In this document: positions 53,386 through 64,000 of the stretch, piece after piece
Numbering within the stretch: the stretch's first letter is position 1
How the letters are laid out: every line of letters begins with the position of its first letter
Assembly: GCF_018139145.2 (NCBI RefSeq)
Contig: NC_059482.1
Coordinates: 7,307,294 to 7,371,293 of the forward strand
Length of the DNA: 64,000 nucleotides
Origin: Gymnogyps californianus
Taxonomy: Eukaryota; Chordata; Aves; Accipitriformes; Cathartidae
Reading direction: 5' to 3'
The notes under the pieces: generated by a model
What the model was told of the DNA's origin: nothing
Databases searched by the model: none
What the model saw: the letters and a program-made list of their open reading frames with translations, nothing else
Program-made: the position numbers and the translations under genes

Positions 53386-56300
53386 CTAAAAAAAAAAAAA
53401 AAAAAAAAAAGTACAACTTTAGTCAACCTTTACCTTCAATGAAAATGCAAGAATGATTTTCAGTCGTATTCCTAGCATTGTAAGGAAAACACACCAGAAC
53501 AGTAATCTTTGCGAGTTTGGTTGCAAGTTTACTGCTTGCAGTAAAGTTGAGATGTTAATATTGCTTCCAAGCTCATCTGTCATTTATAGATTTGTATATT
53601 CTGAAGAGGTCAGGTTTGTTCAATTATTGTATCCTTCTTCATATTGCTTTGCAATAGCATAGATCCAGTATGTGTCTTTAACAGAACTGGTTTGTCTTAT
53701 TAAAAAGACTTCCCAGTGAAAAACTTTTCCACTTAACCAGATTTAAGAAAGTACTTCTGAAAACTAAGGAGGGAAAAACAGATCAGCTCTTTCTATCAGT
53801 TATGCTCTTTCCAATTCTACTACTCAGTGCAGCCTAAGGAGACTGTAATGGAGCAAAGGAAAAAAGATCTTGATGGACATGTTATACAGTGTAGGAAAAA
53901 CCTTCACACACAGTCCACACACAGCCATCTTAACGACTTGGCTAGAAGACAGCAACATAGGATTTCAGTAAAACAAACAAACATCAAATTAAACCCAAAT
54001 TACAAGTTACTTTCTTTTCAGATGGGGCCAGCAGATTGTATGCTGCCAACCGTCCTGGAGGATTCAGAATATTGTGCAGCATGGCTGGGCCATGAGACTT
54101 GTGGAGTAGATTTATAAAAAGGTAAGGCACAAACAAGTTCTTATGTATTGACATTGAATTATCAGCTTGGCACATTAATAATGTTTTTGCCCTTTTAATG
54201 GAAGTTTCTAGTCAGATTTGAAGTTTTGTTAATTGTTGAGAAGCTCCTAGTATAAGCTAATATTCTTGCTGGTTACCTGTGGTAACAGTCATATATGTAA
54301 CAGTCAAGGCACACATGTATGTACTTACGTTTAGATCTCTGAAGTATTCATTATAATCAAGAGCATATCCAACCACAAATTTGTCTGGAATTTCAAAGCC
54401 TATATCTGTAAGAAAATATAATTCTTTTTATACTTGGGTGGTGTAAATAGCTTTTAAGTACACAGTTTATATTCAACACATGCTTCAGCTATTTAAGAGT
54501 AATACCTAGCAAATACATCATCTTGCTTTCAAGGTACTTAGCATGCTTCTTTAAGAATCAGAGCTGTAAATTGATGACAAAGCTTAGAATCTATACCATC
54601 CCCATCAGTAATACAATTAAAATGTTAAGAGAATGCATTTTAAGAACAAAATAATTATTTAAAACCTACTTATGAGATAGTCCTGGGAGAGGGAGACAAG
54701 GAGCGAGATTTTACTTGTGTAAAGTAGATGCACTGCAACTCAGTAGGGGTTTTCAGTTTGAAAACAAGGCAAGTTTAATGCAGAGTCAAAACAAATGCCT
54801 ATAAGGGTCAAATGCCTATAAGGGTCAAAGCCAAACAGTACAAATTTAAGGTTTGATTCTGTTTCTGGTATCTAGTAACAAATAGCCAAACCTGCACTCA
54901 GACCAACCGGGAGAAAAAAAGAAGGTGGTCATGAGGTTTCAGCATGGGATAGCTGGTCATCAGTTTACAAATTTTTGTGTATTTTCTCCCCGTTTCTCTT
55001 GGCCTTCCTGAAACTTATATGCCAGTTGTCAGACTTACTGCATGAAGTGAAATTATGAGATCGGATTTTGGACAACCAGAAAAACGCAATACTTACAATC
55101 TGGTCTGTAACCTGGACTTCGACATGTCCTTTTAACGAGCAGGCTGTAAGGCAGAGCAGAGAAGGTTATGTTTTTTAAAATATGTCTTGCTCTAAGCTGT
55201 ATACTTCACTTCTCCCACCCCTCCCCATAAGCTTCTGCAATCATGCAGTTAAATTAAAACAATGAGATTATTGTAACAGAAAGAAGTAGTGTTCAGCCAT
55301 ATAATTGAGGAAGAAGTGAAGGCTCAGATCTAGGTTCATTCTGAAGGTCCAAATGACTCTCTTGTTTTACATTTAGTTCTCTTCAGTTCTGTATCCCACA
55401 TCATTATCTTTTCATGTAGCAAGGTATCAGCAAACTAGAATAGCATAGACAGGTAAGCAAGTTCAAGTGACATGTAAAGATTTTAGTGGGGAGGGAGGGA
55501 GAAGAGGAGAAGCTGTGCAATGTCACTACGATTTCTTCCACAAAATCATATCCATTGTTGCTTTTCCTGTGCACTTCTGAAGAAACTGAGAACCTCCTGG
55601 ACAGTCACTAGAAGGAGCATAACTGGTACATAAACCAAGAAGTGTTTTTTCAAAGCATCGTGATTACTTGACAAAGACAGGGATATTCCCAAAAAATCCC
55701 TTTTAGAGATCATCTAAGAGCAGATCTAGAATGCCACTTGAACTCATCTTGCAAGTGCTGACAAACTCTTAGATTCTGAAAACCTGTATGACTGAGGCTA
55801 TTAAGAAAAAGTGTTGTCATTCTAGTATTGAGGCAACTGAGAAAGTGTTAGGAAACCTATGGAAAGAGCTGAATTTCCTTCAGACATAAGGAGGTAAGAA
55901 ACGGAATCCATCAGACTTTATGGACTGTACAAAAAGAGCCAGGAAACGTTTTTTATTACTTTTAACAATGAAGGTGGTAATGCATATGTAAATTTCCCAG
56001 TTTAATAAATATTTAGTTTTTACCAGCTGGATAAGGATTGCTTCCTGCTTTTAATTCCTCTTCCCCCAAACTTCAAACCAAACAGAAACAAACTCCCACC
56101 AGCATACACTGATTATTCACCTAAATGATTTTGCTATATCTTCTTGTTACAATACATTAGTAAGTGGCCATATCATTATACCTTACAACTTTTACCATCT
56201 TTGGTTCATTGTCTTTTAGTTTTGAAAGTAGTGCTTTCATTGTTCTACCAGTCTCAATAATGTCCTGAAAGAGATAAAAGAATAAATTATCCTCTGAGTC

Positions 56301-58767
56301 TGAAAGAAAAAACAGACTGTCAGTGGATTAATTTAAAGCATAAAAAACAGTCAGCAACCCTGGCAGCACAGTAACATAATTAATTGTTGTTTTATATGCA
56401 ATAGGTATTAACTTGCAAAATGGGGAGAAAAAAGTCCATGTCGTTCCCTCCCTCCACACTCCAGTCTTTACTTACCTCTACTACTAACACATTCTGGAAA
56501 AGATCATGTAGGGAGAGAAAGAAAAGAAAATATTTACATGGCAGCGTTCAGTGAATTATACAGCCAGCAAAAGTTTGCACTACAAACTTCAGTTATAAGT
56601 AAGGTGCAGTTGATTTTCAAAGGAGCTTGTCGCTTAACTACTTGCATTATTTTAGTGCTTTCTGAAGAGTCTTTCTGTAAGTATTTATGGAAGCATAAAA
56701 TATTGTGAGAAAGCCACCTGTGTCAGGTTTTGTATATTATTCTATACATAGCAATAGCATTCTAGAACCATACTGCATGAGTCAGTGTAAGATGGTTCAT
56801 TTCTGGGGGCTGTGGGATAAAATGTGGAATAGGATCTTTAGAAGCATTCAGTACTGGTCGCGTTAAGTTTCCACTGAGATCAGTGGGAATCACTCACTGT
56901 TTCAAAGCGTGGCATTTTAAACCAGTGTTAAGTAGCTGTAAATATGTAGCATCAAAATCTTAATAAAGATGGACTTCCTGGAAGATACACAAGAACTCTT
57001 CTTTCCCCTTAAAAGCTGAAGATGCTAATTCATACCTTCCCATTTAGTGTGGCCAGTTCCTCGCCAACAATACTGATTTCTTCTGTAGGTGAATCATTCT
57101 AGAAGGAGAAAGAAGAGAGGGAAGACACGTAAAACATGCTCAAAAGTGTTATCTTTTGTATGTGTATGTGTATGAATGGTATGCTGCTCTTGCTTTTCGC
57201 CTATCGAATGACACTTGCAACTTTACACAGCACTCCTTCAGTAAAACAGCTTTTAAGTAGCTGAGCAAGAGAAGAGAGTGCAGTATCAGTGAAGACAGAT
57301 GTTTGCAATGGAACAGATGGAACAAGAGTACATCCATATTCATGGAATAGACACCATGGCTTTCAGCTATTTTTGTTACCACAGATTTGTTTTAGAATTC
57401 CATGAAAAATTTATAGGATATTGTAAACTGTTGTATTTAGCATGGGGTAAATTTTGATCAGTGCACAGAGCTACAGCCTTCAAAGAGGGGAGAAGATAAA
57501 ACAGAAAAAAATAGCATAAGGCATTGCTTTACAGTAGTTGGCTCAGGCCAACTATGATTGGTTCAGGCAAAAGATACCTGTTCCCCAACACACAGATTAT
57601 GAAAACAAGTCTCTCCAGTATTATCTATAGGAATAAAAAAGAATGCAGAGAGAGACAAGCAAGTCTCTGATGCTAAGCTCCTCTCCATACTCCCTCCCAC
57701 CAAAGGGTGCCGCCGTAAAGACAGAGTAGAACCTGTATGGAAGCTTTGGACTGGCGATGAGGATGTTGGAGACCTGACCCAGGCTTTGTCATGTTAAGTG
57801 TTCTGCTGTATGTTCATTCCAGTGAATATACAATATCCATCTGCTCATTGGGGCAGATTGGTAAATCAGTTGCTTTTCAGTATGTAATAAATTGAATTAC
57901 TTTGAACAGGATATATGCATAAACTCAATTTTTGTGGAGTTTTCATGTAAACTATCAGTATTCAGAATGTCAATCTATGGGGAGGGTCAATTTTCCAAAG
58001 AAAAGAAAGTTGCTTACATAGTAGCTTTTTATTCTGACAAAATCCACAGTAATAGGCACAGATTTATCACCATTTTGATTTAGTGCTTTTATATGGTCCA
58101 GCAAATCAGCAAAGAATTTATAGCCTCCTTTAAGGACACAGAGTGCAACAATGTGATGGCTTCCCATATCTTGCATGATATCTCTAGCCAAACGTTCTGT
58201 CCTGGAAGGAAAAAAAACAAATCCTGTAAAATGCTTTGTATATCATATTTGTTTGTCCATATATTAAGCAGTGCTCAAGTTAAAATTCTGATCTTGCTGT
58301 CAGGTTTTTATAACCAGCAAATTGTGACCACATTAAGACATAGGAAAGTTAGTTACACATTCGCAGTTCACAAGATGATGCCTACTCCACTTGACATACT
58401 GTTGATTTAATCCATATATCGAAACAATGCAGGACAGGAAAGCTTAAAGATATTTGAGATAACAGGGAGACTTAACTGGGGTTGTAGAGGAATCCTCTCC
58501 ATAAAACTCCTCTTGTATTAAACTCCAGACCACAAGTATTACAGCTGCAGGGTTTCCATGTTTCTCATGGGCTACGCAGGGTAGGGCTTCAGTCTTTTCA
58601 TTTGGAGGGAAATGGATCATTGGCATCACTATCACTACTGTCTGTTGTTTACCCTCATACCTGTCCAGGATGAGTCCATGAGGAATGAAGACTCTTTCCA
58701 AATCTTCTTCCTAATGCTTAGGAATGCAAAATAGATTTTTGTTATAGCCACTTTCTTCATCTCTTAT
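53335..58767 (-). CDS. HPRT1-like phosphoribosyltransferase gene, exons 2-9, with internal stop (possible unitary pseudogene)
   Basis: Eight exons with canonical GT-AG junctions reproduce the HPRT1 exon plan: 107, 184, 63 (66 in HPRT1), 18, 83, 47, 77 nt and a terminal exon. HPRT makes IMP or GMP from hypoxanthine or guanine and PRPP in the cytosol. Conserved features are [11 protein letters not shown], the CVLKGGYKF loop lysine, NVLVVED of the PRPP motif, LLVKRT and [17 protein letters not shown]. Differences are TAG at 58713-58711 where HPRT1 has Tyr (HY-EDLE), Glu for the catalytic-base Asp (human D137) in DIIETGRT, a one-codon deletion in exon 4, and a novel C-terminus. The introns rule out a retrocopy. 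Similarity is closer to HPRT1 than to PRTFDC1. True HPRT1 maps elsewhere in birds (chicken chromosome 4, from memory), so this is a paralogue. Whether it is expressed is unknown. Confidence 0.85.
53388..53410. repeat. A23/T23 homopolymer at HPRT-like exon 9 acceptor
   Basis: An uninterrupted A run on the plus strand, read as the polypyrimidine tract of the last intron on the minus strand. Confidence 0.9.
54329..54405 (-). CDS. HPRT-like exon 8 (77 nt)
   Basis: The acceptor is TTCTTACAG|ATATAG; the donor is CTAAAC|GTAAGT. It encodes [18 protein letters not shown] and EYFRDLN, nearly identical to HPRT1, including the base-stacking Phe and the purine-site Asp. Confidence 0.95.
54793..54826. repeat. 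17-bp perfect tandem duplication
   Basis: AAATGCCTATAAGGGTC occurs twice in direct succession in intron 7 of the HPRT-like gene. Confidence 0.9.
55097..55143 (-). CDS. HPRT-like exon 7 (47 nt)
   Basis: The acceptor is CTTACAG|CCTGCT; the donor is AGATT|GTAAGT. It encodes (S)[15 protein letters not shown]. The purine-binding Lys of LLVKRT is present. Confidence 0.92.
56182..56264 (-). CDS. HPRT-like exon 6 (83 nt), PRPP motif with Asp-to-Glu change
   Basis: The acceptor is CTCTTTCAG|GACATT; the donor is GTAAG|GTATAA. It reads [20 protein letters not shown], then PKMVKVV. In HPRT1 the motif is EDIIDTGKT, whose second Asp is the catalytic base. Here it is GAG (Glu), and Lys becomes Arg. Confidence 0.92.
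56476..56493 (-). CDS. HPRT-like exon 5 (18-nt microexon)
   Basis: The acceptor is TTTTCCAG|AATGTG; the donor is GTAGAG|GTAAGT. It encodes NVLVVE, the first half of the PRPP-binding motif. HPRT1 has the same 18-nt exon at this position, which is strong evidence for homologous gene structure. Confidence 0.9.
57036..57098 (-). CDS. HPRT-like exon 4 (63 nt)
   Basis: The acceptor is CTCCTTCTAG|AATGAT; the donor is GGGAAG|GTATGA. It encodes [20 protein letters not shown] and Lys, aligning with the flexible-loop region of HPRT1 with one residue missing. Confidence 0.88.
58018..58201 (-). CDS. HPRT-like exon 3 (184 nt)
   Basis: The acceptor is TTTCCTTCCAG|GACAGA; the donor is TACTAT|GTAAGC. It reads [20 protein letters not shown], then [20 protein letters not shown], and ends [10 protein letters not shown]. 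The GGYKF loop that binds pyrophosphate and the SY pair at the start of the flexible active-site loop are intact. Confidence 0.95.
58661..58767 (-). CDS. HPRT-like exon 2 (107 nt) carrying an in-frame TAG
   Basis: The acceptor is TTTCACTTGCAG|ATAAGA; the donor is GACAG|GTATGA. It reads [18 protein letters not shown], then stop, then [16 protein letters not shown] and the start of an Arg codon. The family has Tyr at the stop position, so one T-to-G change (TAT to TAG) explains it. The length matches human exon 2 exactly. Confidence 0.88.
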
Positions 58768-59111
58768 CTGCAAGTGAAAGGGAAATAGCTCTAAAAGTAA
58801 AAAGAGCCATACAGGAAAAAACCTTCCAGTCTCTGTCTGAGAGTTTTTGAACTTTCTGACAGAACAATTCACAATCTGTCTGATAATTCAGGAGCTAGTG
58901 TGCTTGTCTGAGATGTGAATGGATAGATAACTACTTTGCCCCAGTCATAATAAGACAAATTCTCAACCATCATCAACTCATAAAAAACCCCCCAAAACAA
59001 CAACAAAACCCCCTCTTGTATTCTCCATTTCCCCTTCTGCAGAGCACAGTAGCTTGCTCATGTGGTACACAAGCAAAAATTAAAATTTAAGGCAAGTAGG
59101 TTGAGATTACA

Positions 59112-59203
59112 GCTTGATCTCCAGTCAGCAGGTGACTTTGGGATGCTACACTACCTTGACCATCATTTTCCATTGTGTAAAAGAGAAAACCCTGTCTCAT
59201 AAG
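59112..59203 (-). repeat. possible MIR-like SINE fragment, reverse orientation
   Basis: CAGCAGGTGACTTTGGG, then CATCATTTTCCATTGTGTAA and CCTGTCTCATAAG, follows the reverse MIR order 'gtgaccttgggcaagtc ... ttcctcatctgtaaaatg ... cctcat'. Tentative. Confidence 0.35.
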
Positions 59204-61429
59204 TGTGAATTCACAACGGAACTTTTGACAGAGGTAAGCACATACCAACCATTAGCTGTCTCAGAGGACAGGGGAGATGACTTACTTGTGCTTGTGCAAA
59301 TAGGTTAACTACACACCAGTTGCATTCAACAGAACTCAATACAGTGGCTTGCTAATGAACAGCACAGAGCTATGAACTAGATAGTATTAGCATAAAGTGT
59401 TGCTAACAAACAATTTAGCATCTGCAAACTCTTTAGACAGATGAATTGTTTTTAATTCTTTTTTGGCATAGGAGAGATGAGTGCTTAGGAAGAAAGGAAA
59501 AATGGACTGTAGGGAACAGGAGTATATTATTACTTGCAAAACTCACAGCAGCCACAATAATGAGATAACCAATTACTGCTGTTTATTTTAAATTGGCCAC
59601 AAATAGCGTACTTCATTTAAAGATAAAACTAGAGAGACAGGTGTGAACGAGAATTTCAAAGAACAGATTATCGTAGAACATACAGAATCTCATTCTGGCT
59701 AAAGTAACCATATTCTGCAAGTACTCAAAATTGATAGGCCTTGATGTTCCAAGTTAGACTTACAGAATAGTCTTGCAATTGAGCACTGTTTAGAGCGTCA
59801 GCAGTAATATTTTGCCTGGTTTAGTTACTGTTTTCTTCGTGGCTGAAGTCAGCGAAGTGAAAGCTTAGGTGAAGGATTGTTTTTAAACTGGTTGCTCATG
59901 CTTTATTAATCTTGGAAGAGATACTGGCAGTTACACTGGTATCAGCTGTAGATCAGGCTCGACAGTAGCATCTACGAGCAGGCTTTAATGCAGTGCCGAG
60001 CTGCTTATTGTTGTGTGAGTGTTATATTCACCCAGTTGGCCAGTTTGAAGTGGGCTAATTTCTGCCTGTGTGAGGTTGCTAGTGGTGACAGACACAATAC
60101 ACATACAGGATATGGGATTCTGTCAACAAGAAGCAGTGACGATAGGACATGATTAGAAGCAATGGTCAAGGTTAAAAGACTGTTTATTTGAGACTACTGG
60201 AACATATAAGCATCATTTTCATTTGGAATACAGAAACAACACCTTTAAGGATAGTCACTGACATGATAAACAGTTTGAAAAGCTCTGTAGGGTGGGTTGT
60301 TTGTTTTGTTGTTGGGTTTTGTTCTTGTTTTTTTTTTTTTGCAAGATCCCCATCTCTATTGCATTCTGCATAACTGCAGCTTAAATGCAATGACTACGCT
60401 ACCTGTGATTTGAGCAGTTTTTCTTTTGCCCAGTCATGGTACTGATTGCCATATTTAATGGACTTCAGCCTTACAATTTGCTTTTGCAGTTATAAATTGG
60501 GCTTTCATCTGCACAACAAGTTAAAGTTCAGCCTTGTTGCCAGTGAATTTAGCTTCCTGCTGCATTTGATGAGAGGCATCACAACTGGTTCAGCTCAAGT
60601 GAGGGATGAGCTTTGTCCATGTTAATGTAACTATTGAATAAAGCTAGTCTGGAAGCATACAGGTGTGCATAATGATTACTGCTTATAGCTACGCCAACAG
60701 TGCAGTTTAGTACCTTTTATTTGGTTAACAACTATGCTCATTGGGACTATTTTGTGCAAACAATGTCTGCTACATTAATATCTTGTTTGTTGCTATGTGT
60801 GAAGCATTTTTTAAGGTCTGCTGAAAGGTTCATGAACAGAACCTTAAGGATTGCATCAATTTGAGCACAACATCACCATAGCAACATGCTGCATATACCT
60901 TACAGGCTCATAAAAGCACTTGTATTGTGGCACATGATAAATAATACAGCAGCATCCCATTATAATGAAGCAATCTACTAAACTATCACACAAAGTCATT
61001 AAATTTTTAAATCATGAGCTTATAACTTGAGGAATTAGTTGTTTAATTTAGATTCAGTCTCATCTGTTCATTTACTGATGTAGGTTTCTGAGATAAGGGG
61101 GGAAAAAAACAACAAAATGAACTACAGCAATTTTGTACAATAAAGAGATTCATAAATAAGTATTGTTTCATCAGCACAGGATGAAATAATATGAATATAG
61201 GTATATTAAAGTCACATAAATAATGTCATAAGTTTGTAAAAAAATTGAGTCTATTAAGATGCCTCTGTTCTGAAAGCCAGTTTTAGTCCTGAGTAAATAT
61301 AAGAAACAAGGCCTTTCATTAGTCAGTATTTCTAATGTTCTACTATTTTTGCTGAAGCTGACCTCTTCCCCCACACCCAAAGCTCCCTTCCATCAAATAA
61401 CCAAATACAAGTGCATTATTCTTTCTTAC

Positions 61430-61447
61430 CTGCAGTCCATAAGCCAT
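61430..61447 (-). CDS. speculative first coding exon of the HPRT-like gene
   Basis: The minus strand reads ATG GCT TAT GGA CTG CAG|GTAAGA: a start in good context (A at -3, G at +4) followed by a consensus donor in phase 0, the phase needed to join exon 2. The region is not a CpG island. Farther upstream, an inverted CCAAT box (GATTGG near 61680) and a CRE-like TGATGTCA (near 61610) are present. Three short upstream open frames precede this ATG. The true first exon may lie beyond the window. Confidence 0.25.
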
Positions 61448-63472
61448 AATCTTACTTTGAACTATGCTATCAGAGAATGAGTTGGTATTAGTACTGCAGT
61501 TTGTCTTGCTCTATTTTCATCTTGCAGTCAGATCATGACCCGCTTCTAAAAGGTCAGAATTGCCATCCTTCCTACAGGAAGCATTACTTCCTTCTGCTAA
61601 TGCACTGACATCACAATCCCAGGTTCTTACTTAATCAGATTAACCAGAAATAAAATGGGCATGAGCCCTGCTGCAACCAATCAGAGTAAAGATACGGGGA
61701 ACGAGGGAGATGCAAAAAGGAAGCTCATGAATCGAATTAGTGGGAAGGACTAGGTATGGTAGTGTTTTTTTAATTGAAAACACAAATCAGATATTTGGTT
61801 GTAGCAGATGGTAATTCAGTGGTATATGTGTAGAAGGTAATTTTACCTACTGGTTTCTTACACAGTATTTGCACATCTATTGTTGTGATAAAGTCCACAC
61901 ATTCTTATGCTAACTCGCTGTCAAAAAATCAGTATTTGAATAAACAAACCCATATTTTTAAAGATGACTTGTAGCAGAGGTCTGCAGCTGTTGAGACATG
62001 GTGAACCCTGTCTGACATTCTTCCAGGTCATCCTTTCATAAAATGAGGGGGTGATAGTTCCAGTAACATGCTTCACATCATTTAAAAACAAATCACGCTG
62101 ACATTCACTATAATCTGATTATTTTAGTGTACCAAACTGCACTGTTATCTGGGATTAACATGAAAGTCTCAGATTTATAAAAATTAATCCTACTAACAAA
62201 ATGAGCTAAAGCCAGCTTGCATACAACATGTTACAGAATGTTCTTATCAGATTGGGTACATTTTATTAATTCAACTAGTTTAGTGTTTTCTCGGGGAGAG
62301 GGCACAGTAACGAAAGAAGATTTTTCTCATTTCTTTGTAGTGTTACAGATGCTCTTCAGATCATGGCTGATGACACTTGGGATAATGTAGAAATGCTCTT
62401 CCAAGTGGATTAATGGGCATATCCCCAACTTTCAGTGATACGTTAAATAGTAGTACTGTTTGGGAACTATTAATACCTGGAGGCTACTTGGCCCCTATTT
62501 TATGCAGTTAGCAATACCTTCCTTCTATGAATTCCCTACCATATTCCCTACCTTACATATGTGAGCTCCCTATCTCGTGAAAAGCCTTGCTTTTCTAATT
62601 CCTAGTGTAAGGCACTCCTTTCTAGCTGGTAGTAACTTGTGTTCAAAGACCTGGAGAATTTCCTCAACAAAATCCTCCTTTGAAAGGAAACATTAACAAA
62701 AACCATACATGTAAACAGTGGTGGCTATTGCTTGAGCAGAGATACTCTCCCTTCCTTATTCTCAGGTGCCAAAATGAAGGTGAACAGCAGCACTGCTGAG
62801 GAACTCATGCAAACATACATTGGCTTTATAAGTGTTTGTGGAGAAAAGCGAGAGAAAGAAAAGGGAGGGAATCCAGACTAGATTGTATGTTTCCCCTCTC
62901 CTGAGCTTTTTAACTCAGTGTAATTTAGCTGTCCTGAAAGGATGTTGGTGCTCTAGAGAGCCCTGAGAGGATGATGCCATGATAGAATACTAAGTGCTGC
63001 AATATTGCTCATACTGATTGCCCATGTATGACACCTGCAGCTTTATATGACTAGTTCTAGGATTTAAATATTTTTTTTTTCCTAATTATTTACAGGAAAA
63101 AAAGACACATATAGGTTTCACATTTGTTTGTTGATTCTCATGTAGTTTAACACATTTAAACAGAATTTAGTGTAGTTTTGCTGAAATCAACAGTATGGGT
63201 GAGACTACTAGTTTTAAACCTCTTTCTAATGAAGGGGCTAAGTATTGGCACTATCTCAGTTTACAATTTCCAGCAGTCTAACTGAGCACAGTTACTGAAA
63301 TTACAGTGAAGAAATAAATATTGTGTGCATGTCTGATATGATCTGTAGCACCCAACTTAGCTCTGCCCTTTTTTTAAATGCTCTGTTCTTCTTTATATTA
63401 TGTAGTTTTTTGTGTGCTTGATGTCTGTATAGGGAAACCTTGACTGCAGACCACACATACTGGGCAGCCTTC

Positions 63473-64000
63473 TGTCGTGGTTTAACCCCAGCCGGCAACT
63501 AAGCACCATGCAGCCGCTCACTTACTCCCCCCACCCAGTGGGATGGGGGAGAGAATTGAAAAAAAGTAAAACTCATGGGTTGAGATAAAGACAGTTTAAT
63601 AGGACAGCAAGGAAGAAAATAATAATAATGATGATAATAATAAAATGACAATAATAATACTAAAAGAATTAGAATATACAAAACAAGTGATGCACAATGC
63701 AGTTGCTCACCACTCGACGACCGATGCCCAGTTAGTTCCCGAGCAGCGATCCGTCCCTCCCAGCCAACTCCCCCCAGTTTATATACTGAGCATGACATCA
63801 TATGGTATGGTATATCCCTTTGGCCAGTTCGGGTGGGCGGTCCTGACTGTGTCCCCTCCCAACTTCTTGTGCCCCTCCAGCCTTCTTGCTGGCTGGGCAT
63901 GAGGAGCTGAAAAATCCTTGACTTAGTATGAACACTGCTTAGCAACAACTAAAAACATCAGTGTGTTATCAACATTATTTTCCTACTAAATCCAAAACAC
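63473..64000 (+). mobile_element. ERVL-type LTR, plus orientation, cut by window end
   Basis: Begins TGTCGTGGTTTAACCCCAGC, the usual start of this avian LTR family, and continues through the ATAAT-rich tract, TTTATATACTGAGC (TATA-like) and CTAAATCCAAAACAC at the window end. By comparison with the copy at 4630-5219, about 50-60 bp are missing. The bases before it (CCTTC, 63468-63472) are the candidate target duplication. It looks younger than the 30.8-kb copy because it keeps more of the expected sequence. Internal open frames are incidental. Confidence 0.88.

Larger units (their letters stand above)
58768..63472. other. upstream region / intron 1 of the HPRT-like gene
   Basis: AT-rich, with no recognised gene other than the speculative exon at 61430-61447. 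Contains a possible reverse-oriented MIR-like fragment (59112-59203). No CpG island is present, unlike at the usual HPRT1 promoter. Confidence 0.6.

Noticed and set aside
53335..58767. HPRT-like sequence as a processed pseudogene
   Set aside because: Introns sit at all the HPRT1 positions, including the 18-nt microexon, so it is a DNA-level duplicate.
53335..58767. HPRT-like sequence as PRTFDC1
   Set aside because: Exon 3 and exon 6 residues ([27 protein letters not shown] block, Ile-Ile in the PRPP motif) fit HPRT1 better. PRTFDC1 has Gly, not Glu, at the catalytic site.
63499..63948. 149-codon minus-strand frame
   Set aside because: Lies wholly inside the ERVL-type LTR and reflects LTR sequence, not a gene.

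Overview
This window reads as nuclear DNA from a bird, most likely a non-galliform (Neoaves-type) species. Its genes are split by large introns with GT-AG junctions. The promoters sit in CpG islands, the repeats are CR1 LINE fragments, and there are three related avian ERVL-type LTRs. The gene order matches the NUDT7-VAT1L neighbourhood known from human 16q23. All three recognised genes are on the minus strand.

Layout from right to left, which is the direction of transcription. (1) 63473-64000 holds a plus-strand LTR cut by the window edge, followed by non-coding sequence. (2) 53335-58767 holds exons 2-9 of an HPRT-family gene, with a speculative first exon at 61430-61447. Exon lengths follow HPRT1 (107/184/63/18/83/47/77), but exon 2 carries an in-frame TAG and the catalytic Asp of the PRPP motif is Glu. 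(3) 47547-51776 is NUDT7, a peroxisomal CoA diphosphatase, in four coding exons. Its promoter is in a CpG island about 1 kb downstream of the HPRT-like gene's likely 3' end. A run of 8 G in exon 2 leaves the reading frame one base short. A CR1 fragment lies in intron 3. (4) 24.6-47.06 kb is a gene-poor interval with an old LTR (30.76-31.32 kb), an old CR1 copy (45.06-45.92 kb) and small tandem repeats. (5) 1066-24067 holds exons 1-4 of VAT1L, a zinc-independent MDR-family oxidoreductase. Exon 1 is in a CpG island and the rest of the gene continues off the left edge. Intron 3 carries a solo LTR with a perfect 5-bp target-site duplication and an unexplained pair of direct repeats.

No operon, CRISPR array, tRNA or rRNA gene was recognised. 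The most notable item is the HPRT-like paralogue: an almost complete intron-bearing gene in which one base change makes a stop codon and, at the same position, a possible in-frame splice acceptor. GC-rich open frames in the two CpG islands and open frames inside LTRs are incidental and were left out.
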